A program made the translations under genes and the position numbers. From Candidatus Dormiibacterota bacterium (GTDB lineage Bacteria > Chloroflexota > Dormibacteria > Dormibacterales > Dormibacteraceae), in NCBI GenBank assembly GCA_024280995.1, contig JAMXLM010000037.1, positions 1 through 64,000 of the forward strand: DNA of 64,000 nucleotides, in the 5' to 3' direction. The notes under the pieces were generated by a model, which had not been told where the DNA came from, ran no database searches, and saw only the letters and a list, made by a program, of their open reading frames with translations. Positions 56,867-64,000 of this stretch are shown here, piece by piece. How positions within the stretch are numbered: the first letter of the stretch is position 1; each line of letters opens with the position of its first letter.

Positions 56867-57565
56867 CTATCCCCCCGGCTTCGGCAGGTACTCCTGGATC
56901 GCGTGCGCCAGGTGCTGGATCGCCATCGACTGCAGCCACACGCGGCCGGGACCTGTGAGCGCGGCGAGGAACAACCCCGACCCGCCGAAAAACATGTTCT
57001 GGATTCCCGGCACGGTGACGATGTTGAACTGCATTCCTTCCTGGAACATCCCCACCTGACCGGGGTGCACGCGCAGCGTGTTGCCGGGCTGCAGGTCGTA
57101 GATGACGACCTCCCCGTGTAGCTCGACCCACGCCTGGCCCTGGCCACGGAGCTTCTGCATCGTGAAGCCGGTCCCACCGAACACGCCGGCGCCGAGCCGC
57201 TGCTGGAAGCCGATCGAGAACTGGACGCCTGGGGTCGCGCACATGAACCCGTGCCTGTGGACCATGTAGCCGGTGTTCGGCGTGATCTCGAGAGGCAGGA
57301 TCTGGCCCGGCAGCTTGGAGGAGAACGCGATCAAGCCCGGGCCGCCGACCGCCGTGTACTCCGTCATGAACAGGGTGCCGCCGGCGAGCGCCCGGCCCAG
57401 CGCGCCCATGAAGCCGCCCTGCTGACCGCCCACCTGGAGCCCCGTCTTCATCTGCATGGCCATCGACAGCCACGACAGCTGACCGGCCTCGGCGAAAACC
57501 GTCTCGTTGGGTTGCATGTTGAGCTCGAGGACCGGAAGAGTCGTGCCGACGATCTTTGGCTCCAT
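56867..57565 (-). CDS. AIM24 family protein
   Basis: A 232-residue beta-helix protein of the AIM24/TIGR00266 family: LNMQPNETVFAEAGQLSWLSMAMQMKTGLQVGG, GTLFMTEYTAVGGPGLIAFSSKLPGQILPLEI, and QGQAWVELHGEVVIYDLQPGNTLRVHPGQVGMFQE. The family includes a mitochondrial protein and bacterial proteins of unknown role. ATG start. Eight bases before the HAD gene. Confidence 0.9.
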   Translation of the reverse strand: MEPKIVGTTLPVLELNMQPNETVFAEAGQLSWLSMAMQMKTGLQVGGQQGGFMGALGRALAGGTLFMTEYTAVGGPGLIAFSSKLPGQILPLEITPNTGYMVHRHGFMCATPGVQFSIGFQQRLGAGVFGGTGFTMQKLRGQGQAWVELHGEVVIYDLQPGNTLRVHPGQVGMFQEGMQFNIVTVPGIQNMFFGGSGLFLAALTGPGRVWLQSMAIQHLAHAIQEYLPKPGG

Positions 57566-57575
57566 GGACCTCTCC

Positions 57576-58019
57576 TTAGTGCCGGTGGTGGGGGTCGATC
57601 ATGCGCCGCCGTGGTGTGTGCGGCGCCGGGTTGCGGGAGCAATCGTCGCAGACCCCGACCACGAGCACCTCGGTGCGGACGGGCTTGAAGCCATGCCCTT
57701 GCTCGAGGTGGTGCTCGAGCTCGCTCACGAGCTCTTCCTGGATGTGCATGACACCGCCGCACACCTGGCAGACGGCGTGGTGATGGTCTCCGCTCGCAAG
57801 CTCGTAGTACGTCGGACCTTCTCCAAGATGCGCCGCGTACACCGACGCCGAGGCGGTCAGCGCTTCGAGCGCACGGTAGACGGTGCTGCGAGGAAACCCC
57901 GGCCTCGACTTCTTGAGCTCCTCGGTGATCTCTTCGGCGGTGCAGTGGCCGCCCAGGTGCACGATCGTCTGGTAGACCATCTCGCGCTGAGCGGTGCGGC
58001 GCATCCCGGGGGCAAGCAT
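57576..58019 (-). CDS. Fur family metal-dependent regulator
   Basis: A 147-residue Fur/Zur/PerR-type repressor: RRTAQREMVYQTIVHLGGHCTAEEITEELKKSRPGFPRSTVYRALEAL is the DNA-binding domain, YYELASGDHHHAVCQVCGGVMHI has the metal-binding His and the first CxxC, and CDDCSR the second CxxC (structural zinc). The His-rich tail (DPHHRH) is unusual. ATG at 58019 preferred over the earlier ATG. It sits within a run of co-directional genes between the peptidase and AIM24, two and ten bases away. Confidence 0.9.
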   Translation of the reverse strand: MLAPGMRRTAQREMVYQTIVHLGGHCTAEEITEELKKSRPGFPRSTVYRALEALTASASVYAAHLGEGPTYYELASGDHHHAVCQVCGGVMHIQEELVSELEHHLEQGHGFKPVRTEVLVVGVCDDCSRNPAPHTPRRRMIDPHHRH

Positions 58020-58021
58020 CG

Positions 58022-59116
58022 CTACACCACCCGAAGCGAAGGATCGGAGCGCGTCAGCACGCGACAACCATCGTGCTCGACCGCCACGTCGTCTTCGATG
58101 CGCACTCCGCCAAACCCGGGGATGTAGATGCCCGGCTCGATCGTGAACACCATGCCCGCCTCGAGCACGGTCGCGGAGCCGGGATCGAGGCTCGGGTCCT
58201 CATGCTCCTCGAGACCGAGGCCATGGCCGATGCGGTGAAAGAAGCGGTCGCCGTAGCCGGCCGAATCGATGACCCGGCGCGCGGCCGCGTCGACGGCGCC
58301 GGTGGTGACGCCCGGCCGCACCGAGGCGATCGCCGCATCGTGTGCCTCGAGGACGATGCGGTGGATCTCGCGCTGCTTCGCGCTCGGCTCTCCGACGACG
58401 GCCATCCTGGTCACGTCGGCCTTGTAGCCACCGAAGTCTGCGCCGAAGTCGAGCAGAACGAAGTCGCCCTTCGCCAGCCTGCGGCTCGAGTGCTGGTGAT
58501 GCGGAAGCGCCGAGTTGGATCCGGACTGGACCAACGATGGGAACGAGAGCGCGCCGCCGAGCTCGCCGATGATCGTGCCGAGCACGAACGCGACGTCGAC
58601 CTCGCGCTGACCCTCGTGCAGCTCGGAGAAGATGCGTCCGGTCGCTTCGTCCGTGATGGCCGCCGCTCGCCCCAGCATCTCGATCTCGTCCGCGTTCTTG
58701 ATCAGGCGCATCCGCTTGATCTCAGCGCCGACGTCGACGAGCTCGCTGATGCCGGCCCTCGCGGTGATGACCTCGGCGAGATGCAACGTCAGGTGCTCTT
58801 TCTCGACCCCGATCTCGGCCCGCCCGTGCAGCGCCGCGACGACGAGCGCGTAAGGATCCTCGCCGTCGCGCCAGGCGACGACCTCGGCGCCGGACGCGTG
58901 CTCGATCGCCTTTTGCTGCTCCAGCGCCGGCACGATCAGCGTCGCGGCCTGCGGGCCGACGGCAAGGCCCATCAGTCGCTCGTGCGGGTTGGCGTGGAAG
59001 CCGGTCAGGTAGGCGATCGAGACCGGTTGCGAGATGTAGACCGCGTCCAGGTGACGGGCCGCCATCCAGCCCCGAAGGGTCTCGAGCGGGGTGGTGATCG
59101 CGGCCGACTTACTCAA
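58022..59116 (-). CDS. Xaa-Pro aminopeptidase (M24 family)
   Basis: A 364-residue 'pita-bread' metallopeptidase. An N-terminal creatinase-like domain (VYISQPVSIAYLTGFHANPHERLMGL) and the catalytic domain with the metal ligands in DFGADFGGYKADVTRM (two Asp), RIGHGLGLEEHEDPSL (His), VFTIEPGIYIPG (Glu) and VRIEDDVAV (Glu). It removes the first residue before Pro from peptides. Its start overlaps the end of greA by eight bases, and Fur follows two bases after its stop. Confidence 0.92.
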   Translation of the reverse strand: MSKSAAITTPLETLRGWMAARHLDAVYISQPVSIAYLTGFHANPHERLMGLAVGPQAATLIVPALEQQKAIEHASGAEVVAWRDGEDPYALVVAALHGRAEIGVEKEHLTLHLAEVITARAGISELVDVGAEIKRMRLIKNADEIEMLGRAAAITDEATGRIFSELHEGQREVDVAFVLGTIIGELGGALSFPSLVQSGSNSALPHHQHSSRRLAKGDFVLLDFGADFGGYKADVTRMAVVGEPSAKQREIHRIVLEAHDAAIASVRPGVTTGAVDAAARRVIDSAGYGDRFFHRIGHGLGLEEHEDPSLDPGSATVLEAGMVFTIEPGIYIPGFGGVRIEDDVAVEHDGCRVLTRSDPSLRVV

Positions 59117-59582
59117 CGCCGGTGACGCGAACGCTGTATCCGCCGCCGGGGCCTTTGACCTGCACCACGTCGCCGACCTTGTGGCCGATCAGGGCTTTGC
59201 CGAGGGCCGACTCGAAGCTGACGCGTCCGGCTTTCGGATCGGCTTCGGCGGGGCCGACGATGCGGTAGCTCTCCTCTTCGTCGGCGCCGTCCTCGTTGAA
59301 GCGCACGGTGCTGCCCATCGCGACGACACCCTTTTGCGTGGTGGCTTCGATGATCACGTGGTTCTTGATGATCGCCTCGAGCTCGCGTATGCGGGCCTCC
59401 ATCATTCCCTGCTCGTTCTTGGCGGCGTGGTACTCGAAGTTCTCGGACAGGTCTCCAAGCTCGCGGGCTGCCTTGATCTTGGCGACGATGTTCGGCCGGC
59501 GCTGGGTGGTGAGCTCGTCGTGCTCACGTTTCACGGCTTCCAGGCCCTCGCGCGTGATCGGAACCTCGTTCGGGATCGTCAT
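59109..59582 (-). CDS. greA: Transcription elongation factor GreA
   Basis: A 157-residue GreA: ITREGLEAVKREHDELTTQRRPNIVAKIKAARELGDLSENFEYHAAKNEQGMMEARIRELE forms the coiled coil with the acidic tip GDLSEN that reaches the active site of RNA polymerase, and the FKBP-like C-terminal domain has VAMGSTVRFNEDGADEEESYRIVG and ALGKALIGHKVGDVVQV. It rescues backtracked polymerase. First gene of the seven-gene minus-strand run. Confidence 0.96.
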   Translation of the reverse strand: MTIPNEVPITREGLEAVKREHDELTTQRRPNIVAKIKAARELGDLSENFEYHAAKNEQGMMEARIRELEAIIKNHVIIEATTQKGVVAMGSTVRFNEDGADEEESYRIVGPAEADPKAGRVSFESALGKALIGHKVGDVVQVKGPGGGYSVRVTGVE

Positions 59583-59639
59583 CTTGTTTCGAGTCTAATC
59601 CGTGACTCGAAACGGGCCATCCGTATACAGTCGGCTCCC

Positions 59640-60062
59640 ATGAGACCGGTCATCCTCCGGATCGGGCTGCTGCTGATGGGCATCGGACTGCTCGGCGGCT
59701 CGGTCGGCACCGAGCTCCTCGACTCGTTCAAGGCGATCGACGAGCAGGTGGGCACCAACGGCTCGGCCGCCTCCGCCGTGCTGGGAATCGGCCTCATCAT
59801 CGCCGCCATCAATCCGTCGGGGTCGGTCGCCTGGGTCCGGGCCGGCATCCTGTACGGGATCGTCGTCCTGGTGTTCGAGATCGTGTCCGCGGTGCACGGC
59901 AAAGGATTTCACCTCGGGCCCGTGATCTTCGGGCTCGCGTTCACCCTCCTCCTCATCGCCGCCTACCCCGAACGCAAGAAGCTCCTGCCCTCCACTTCTC
60001 CGCCTTCCGCCGCCGACACCGAACCCACAGCGGAGGAGCCTCACCCCGAACCCCAGACCTGA
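59640..60062 (+). CDS. Small membrane hypothetical protein
   Basis: A 140-residue protein with four helices (VILRIGLLLMGIGLLGGSVG, AVLGIGLIIAAI, VRAGILYGIVVLVFEIVSAV, GLAFTLLLIAAYP) and a Pro/Glu-rich tail. The ORF track begins it far upstream inside the divergent greA gene; the ATG at 59640 is right. Five bases before the sulfite-oxidase-like gene. No family recognised. Confidence 0.68.
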   Translation: MRPVILRIGLLLMGIGLLGGSVGTELLDSFKAIDEQVGTNGSAASAVLGIGLIIAAINPSGSVAWVRAGILYGIVVLVFEIVSAVHGKGFHLGPVIFGLAFTLLLIAAYPERKKLLPSTSPPSAADTEPTAEEPHPEPQT

Positions 60063-60067
60063 AAGCC

Positions 60068-61063
60068 GTGGGTGCCGACCTGGTCGTCGTTCGAGAGGAT
60101 CCATTCAACGCGGAGGTCAGGCTCTCGCGCCTGTCAGAAGGCGGCGTGACGCCGAACGAGCGCTTCTACGTCCGAAGCCACTTCACGACGCCGTCGATCG
60201 ACGCCACGGACTGGCGCCTGCGGGTCCACGGCATGGTGGGGAAGGAGCTCAGCCTCGGGCTCGACGACCTGCGTCAGATGCCGGTTCGGGAGGAGGCGGT
60301 CACGCTCGAGTGCGCCGGCAACGGCCGCTCGATGTTCCGACCAAAGGTGGAGGGCGAGCCGTGGGCGCTCGGCGCGGTGAGCACCGCGGCGTGGAAAGGA
60401 GCCCCGCTCAGCGGTGTGCTTGGGGCCGCCGGGCTCGATGCGCGCGCGAAGCATCTCGTGTTCCGCGCCGCCGAGGGCTTCGAGCGCAGCCTGTCGCTCG
60501 ACGAGGCGCGCCAGGCGATGGTCGTCTTCGAGATGAACGGCCGTCCGCTTCCCGTCGAGCACGGCCACCCCGTCCGCCTGGTCGTGCCGGGCTGGTATGC
60601 GGTCGCGTCGGTGAAATGGCTGACCGATGTCGAGGTGACGGACCGCCCGTTCGAGGGCCACTTCCAGACCGACCGCTACGTGTACGAATGGCCGGATCGC
60701 CGCGAGCCCGTGACGCAGCTCAAGGTTCGCTCGTTGGTCACCCACCCGGAGGATGGGTCGGCCGTCCGCGCCGGGCGGTTCGTGATCCGCGGCCTCGCAT
60801 GGTCCGGGATGGGCGCGGTGACTCGGGTCGAGGTCAGCCTTGGGAGCGGCCGCTGGGCCGAGGCGGCCCTTCGCGGAAGCGGCCGCTACGCGTGGAGGCA
60901 GTGGGAGCTGACCGCGCAGGTGGAGCGGCCCGGCCGGCTCGCCATCCGCTCACGCGCGACCGACGCCAGTGGGCAGACGCAGCCCGAGCACGCGGAGTGG
61001 AACCGCCTCGGCTACGGCAACAACTCGATCCAGACCGTGTCGGTCCGGGTGGTCCAGGCCTAG
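60068..61063 (+). CDS. Sulfite oxidase-like molybdopterin-dependent oxidoreductase
   Basis: A 331-residue enzyme: NERFYVRSHFTTPSIDATDWRLRVHGMVGKELSLGLDDLRQMP, then VTLECAGNGRSMF with the Cys that binds the molybdenum, LVFRAAEGFERSLSLDEA, GHPVRLVVPGWYAVASVKWLTDVEV, and a C-terminal dimer domain (FVIRGLAWSGMGAVTRVEVSLGSGRWAEA). No signal peptide and no heme domain, so it is a cytoplasmic YedY/SorA-like or plant-type enzyme; electron acceptor unknown. GTG start. It converges on the next gene with a four-base overlap. Confidence 0.9.
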   Translation: MGADLVVVREDPFNAEVRLSRLSEGGVTPNERFYVRSHFTTPSIDATDWRLRVHGMVGKELSLGLDDLRQMPVREEAVTLECAGNGRSMFRPKVEGEPWALGAVSTAAWKGAPLSGVLGAAGLDARAKHLVFRAAEGFERSLSLDEARQAMVVFEMNGRPLPVEHGHPVRLVVPGWYAVASVKWLTDVEVTDRPFEGHFQTDRYVYEWPDRREPVTQLKVRSLVTHPEDGSAVRAGRFVIRGLAWSGMGAVTRVEVSLGSGRWAEAALRGSGRYAWRQWELTAQVERPGRLAIRSRATDASGQTQPEHAEWNRLGYGNNSIQTVSVRVVQA

Positions 61064-61884
61064 GTTTTCGGGACGAGCGCCTGGACCTCTTCCATCATTC
61101 GGCGCTGGACGAGGTAGCTGACGCCGTACACGGCGGCGCCCAGCACGATGCCCGCGACCAGGGCGACGATCGCGTGCACGGGTGACGGATTGATCGGGAT
61201 GAAGGCGACCGCGTCGTCGCCGATGATCGCCGCGAGGGCGAGCGCGACGGGCGTCAGAACCGGCAGCAGCTGCAGCCGCCGCATGACCGGCGGCACCGGC
61301 GGCTCGACGCGACCGACCATCCGCTGACCCATCACGCCCACCGACTTCACGTGCTTGAGGTTGGGCGTGACGGTGAGGACGACGTTCACCTGGTTGCCCG
61401 GCACGGCCTTGAGGCGCGCGGGCGGCACCAGGTACTGCTCGACGCCGCCGCGAGTCTGGACCATCATCATGCCGAGCCCCATCGAGGTGCTGACCGAGCT
61501 CGCGCCCACGAGCTGGCCCTGGACGAGGCGAGGCTCAGCCCGGCGATCGCGCAGCGCGAGACGGAGGGCGGGCCCGACGAAGCTGGCCAGGAGAGCGATG
61601 GGCAGAACCCACGCGATGGCGGCGGCGATGGCGACGGGCCATCCGTACAGCGGAGGGACGAAGAGTACCAACGCAGCGATGACCAGGATGCATACGACGG
61701 CGATGGCGATCGAGACGTAACCGATCCTGACCACGTAGTCCGGCGCGTAGCCCTGCAGCATGCCGCCGGACTGGACGTAGCGTTCGCGCTGCCTCCGCGT
61801 CGCCCCGGGTGCGTTGGATGCGCCCTGCTTGGGCTGCACCTTACGGACCTGCTGCCGCATCTGCCGGACCTGTTTCTTGCCCAT
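61060..61884 (-). CDS. Membrane hypothetical protein
   Basis: A 274-residue protein: basic N-terminus (GKKQVRQMRQQVRKVQPKQG), two helices (IGYVSIAIAVVCILVIAALVLFV, WPVAIAAAIAWVLPIALLASFV), a soluble part (VGASSVSTSMGLGMMMVQTRGGVEQYLVPPARL) and two further helices. ATG at 61884; the long ORF-track start overlaps DUF488. I do not recognise a family. Confidence 0.68.
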   Translation of the reverse strand: MGKKQVRQMRQQVRKVQPKQGASNAPGATRRQRERYVQSGGMLQGYAPDYVVRIGYVSIAIAVVCILVIAALVLFVPPLYGWPVAIAAAIAWVLPIALLASFVGPALRLALRDRRAEPRLVQGQLVGASSVSTSMGLGMMMVQTRGGVEQYLVPPARLKAVPGNQVNVVLTVTPNLKHVKSVGVMGQRMVGRVEPPVPPVMRRLQLLPVLTPVALALAAIIGDDAVAFIPINPSPVHAIVALVAGIVLGAAVYGVSYLVQRRMMEEVQALVPKT

Positions 61885-61898
61885 ACCGTCTTTCTCTC

Positions 61899-62432
61899 TT
61901 AGAGGGCGAGTGTATCGGGCGGATAGGTGATGCGTTCGCGTTCGACCGTCGCGAATGGCGTCAGCTTGTGCACGGTGGGTTCGCCCACCCCGGTGATATG
62001 CCTCACCTCGACGCCGCGCACGACCAGCGCGTCGGCGATCAGCGAGCGGTGGCAGCGCCACGGCACGGCCTCGGCGCACATGATCGCGACGCGCCCGTTG
62101 CGAGCGAGCTCACGCAACCGATCGAGCGCCGCCCAGAACTCATCTGTCTGCATGTAGTCGGCGTAGCCGCGAAAGCTGGGGTTGCGCCACCCGAGGTTGA
62201 TCGAATCGAGCTTCGGCTTGCGTAGCCCGCCGAGCTCGGGCAGGTGCAGGTAGTCGATGCCCAGCGCCGGCAGCGAGCGCTCGAGCGCCGCCTTCGCGAA
62301 GTGCGGCATGCGTCGCGACGCCGGCAGCGTGCGGACATCGACCAGCACCTCGATCTCGTTGCGCTCCAGGAGCTGGACGAAGTCCTCGAAAGATCGGGTC
62401 GAATGCCCGATGGTGAAGACGGGCGGCGCTAT
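61899..62432 (-). CDS. DUF488 domain protein
   Basis: A protein of about 177 residues with all hallmarks of DUF488: FTIGHSTRSFEDFVQLLERNEIEVLVDVRTLPASRRMPHF, LGIDYLHLPELGGLRKP, FRGYADYMQTDEFWAALDRL and the CAEAVPWRCHRSLIADALVVRGVEVRHI motif with two Cys. No ATG, GTG or TTG lies near the conserved beginning. The frame could start at the ATA of 62432, which overlaps the upstream stop as ATAG, in the manner of an ATGA overlap. The family's function is unknown. Confidence 0.8.
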   Translation of the reverse strand: MAPPVFTIGHSTRSFEDFVQLLERNEIEVLVDVRTLPASRRMPHFAKAALERSLPALGIDYLHLPELGGLRKPKLDSINLGWRNPSFRGYADYMQTDEFWAALDRLRELARNGRVAIMCAEAVPWRCHRSLIADALVVRGVEVRHITGVGEPTVHKLTPFATVERERITYPPDTLAL

Positions 62433-63637
62433 CGCTTGCGCTGGGACGGATCCACGGCCGGCTCCAGCACGCGCTTCAAGTAGGTCACACCGCCCACCAG
62501 AAGTGCGCCCGTGAAGAGATAAGCCGGCTCGAAGAAGCTGTGATCGCCCGCGGCCACGAGCACGTACACCAGGTCCACGGTCGTCAGCTTGATGGTCGGC
62601 ACGGGCGTCGCCGAGTTGACGGTCGATGGAGTCAGCGCGGGCCGGATCGCGTCCGCGGGCGACGCCAGGTTGTAGTACGCGCCGTCGAGGTTCATCGGCA
62701 GCATTCCGGTCACGACCACCGGCCGGTTGTTGCTGAGGTCCACCTCGAGGCCGTACCTCGAGCCGTTCGAATCGACGAGGTTGGCCGGACCGAAACCTGG
62801 AACGTCGAACTGCCGCTCGTAGACGACCTTCACCGGGTCGCCGGTCTGGTCGGTCCGCATCGAGTGCGTCCACTGCGGGAGCAGGCTGTGCTCGGCGAGA
62901 AAGATGTTCGCGATGTCCGCCTCGGTTGCCCCGGCGGCCTGGATCTCCGGCATCAAGACCGAGGCGAAGATGAAGTAGGCCGGGCTCGACGGCGGCGACT
63001 GAACCGTGCCTCGCACCTTCAACGTGTAGTCGCTCGACGTGTACGAACCCAGGAATCCCTGCGGACGGCCGCGGAGGACCGTGCCCAGCTGGGTGGCGAA
63101 CTGGTCCGCGGTGTTGGTCGAAGGCTCGTGGTAGCGAAAGACCGGCGCGCCGGTGACGGCGGGCGTCGACGTTCCCGCCCAGACCATCTGCGCGGGCCCC
63201 GAGTATTCGGCGCCCGTCGGGCTGACGGCGCTGGGCGGGCCGTTAGCCGTCGTCGCCGCGAACACCGGCGTGGGAAGCAGGCCGAAGCCGCCGAATCCGG
63301 TCTGATCGCCGCTGCGCGATCCGGCGCCGTTGCTCAACGCCGAATTCGCGCCGCCGCCGCCCAGGTGCAGCCCGGAGGCGCTGTACGCGAGGAAACCTGC
63401 ACCCACGACCACGACAAGCAGGGCCGCGACAGCAGCCGCGGGCACGCCCGGAACTGCGCGGACGCCCCGCCAGAACCCTGCAAGGGCGTCGCGCAGACGA
63501 TTCGTCGCGGGACGCGCCTCCTGCATTCGGGTCCACAGCTCGTCCTCGAAGCCGCGGCGCGGCCGCGTCGTCGCGAAGGCGTCGTCCAGCCGGCGCTGGA
63601 GCGCCAGGAGCTCGAGGTCCTCTTCCTGGTCGCTCAT
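62429..63637 (-). CDS. Anti-sigma factor-like membrane protein
   Basis: A 402-residue protein with a short cytoplasmic part (LLALQRRLDDAFATTRPRRGFEDELWTRMQEAR), one helix (VPAAAVAALLVVVVGAGFLAYSASG), a large outer domain, and a second helix near the C-terminus (HSFFEPAYLFTGALLVGGVTYL). The cytoplasmic part resembles regions found in partners of ECF sigma factors but lacks the zinc Cys/His. ATG overlaps the end of the sigma gene by four bases, which argues for control of that factor. Confidence 0.72.
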   Translation of the reverse strand: MSDQEEDLELLALQRRLDDAFATTRPRRGFEDELWTRMQEARPATNRLRDALAGFWRGVRAVPGVPAAAVAALLVVVVGAGFLAYSASGLHLGGGGANSALSNGAGSRSGDQTGFGGFGLLPTPVFAATTANGPPSAVSPTGAEYSGPAQMVWAGTSTPAVTGAPVFRYHEPSTNTADQFATQLGTVLRGRPQGFLGSYTSSDYTLKVRGTVQSPPSSPAYFIFASVLMPEIQAAGATEADIANIFLAEHSLLPQWTHSMRTDQTGDPVKVVYERQFDVPGFGPANLVDSNGSRYGLEVDLSNNRPVVVTGMLPMNLDGAYYNLASPADAIRPALTPSTVNSATPVPTIKLTTVDLVYVLVAAGDHSFFEPAYLFTGALLVGGVTYLKRVLEPAVDPSQRKR

Positions 63638-64000
63638 GTCGGCTCCTTCTGCACGACTTCCCTCAAGGCCTTCACCCCTCGGTGATACAGCATCTTGGCC
63701 GCGTCCTCGCTGCAGTCCATCAGCTGGCCGACCTCTTCGAAGGTCAGACCCGAGTGGCGCAGTGAGATCGCGTCGCGCTGGCGCTCCGGCAGCCGGGCCA
63801 CCTGGGTGAGAAGCGCCTCGTACTGGATGCGCTCCTCAGCCTGGCCCGCAGGGTCCGCTTCGGCCACCGGCTGCTGCTGGATCGTCCGGCGCAGCCTGTC
63901 GCGACGACCCTGGGCCCGGAAGTGGTCGAGCGTGGCGTTGCGGGCGATCCGGAACAGCCAGGCGGCCGGAGTGGTGTGACGGGGCTCGAAGCGGTCGTAT
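63634..64000 (-). CDS. ECF sigma factor, C-terminal part
   Basis: Cut by the right edge of the window. The frame stays open past the ORF-track start: TPAAWLFRIARNATLDHFRAQGRRDRLRR is the end of region 2, and EALLTQVARLPERQRDAISLRHSGLTFEEVGQLMDCSEDAAKMLYHRGVKAL is region 4. It is upstream of, and overlaps, the membrane anti-sigma-like gene. Confidence 0.88.
   Translation of the reverse strand, partial: YDRFEPRHTTPAAWLFRIARNATLDHFRAQGRRDRLRRTIQQQPVAEADPAGQAEERIQYEALLTQVARLPERQRDAISLRHSGLTFEEVGQLMDCSEDAAKMLYHRGVKALREVVQKEPT

Overview
GC-rich bacterial chromosome with many GTG and TTG starts, dense short operons, several ECF sigma/anti-sigma modules, Cys-anchored lipoproteins and secreted proteins with long Pro-Ser (PSPSPS) linkers. 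A sortase next to an LxxTG-anchored protein suggests a monoderm-type envelope. This fits a soil lineage such as Dormibacterota, Chloroflexota or Actinomycetota. There is no rRNA, so I cannot place it more closely, and no gene here is diagnostic.

Layout. 0-6 kb: end of a penicillin-acylase-like gene, a RibD/DHFR-type reductase, a hydrolase-cyclase-LuxR fusion, a DUF4242 protein, a Cys-less glutaredoxin-like protein and an orphan PotD-like binding protein. 6-25 kb: housekeeping and stress genes, including a UdgX-type uracil-DNA glycosylase, an amino-acid dehydrogenase, a divergent arsM/arsR pair with a palindromic operator, two related VOC proteins, an ABC-2 exporter operon, a sortase with its substrate, and a TetR/SRPBCC pair with tandem operators.

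26-37 kb is the unusual part. About nine small, mostly single-gene units (RidA-like, DUF4265, a hypothetical, a two-domain glycosidase, pRiA4b-ORF3 plus Fic, membrane proteins, CbrC, a methyltransferase) alternate with copies of a tRNA-like palindromic repeat. Three copies carry a near-exact 3' part of tRNA-Ile that stops at the anticodon loop, in the same orientation as the intact tRNA-Ile(GAT) at 37.1 kb, which closes the array on the right. This looks like a cassette array built by repeated recombination at a tRNA gene. No integrase is visible in the window.

37-51 kb: tRNA-Trp, an Nmad3-like protein with a phosphoesterase, an Ada-type repair protein with its domains in reversed order, two back-to-back ECF sigma genes, a 5'-3' exonuclease, a class III aminotransferase, an AbiEi/DUF559-like protein with twin 18-bp palindromes, and a sulfurtransferase-thioredoxin operon. 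51-64 kb: a DapF homologue with both catalytic Cys replaced by Ser, a large secreted kelch-type protein, a seven-gene operon from greA through a peptidase, a Fur regulator, AIM24, HAD and MFS genes to a small YkoP-like gene, a sulfite-oxidase-like protein, a DUF488 gene without a standard start codon, and a sigma/anti-sigma pair cut by the window edge.
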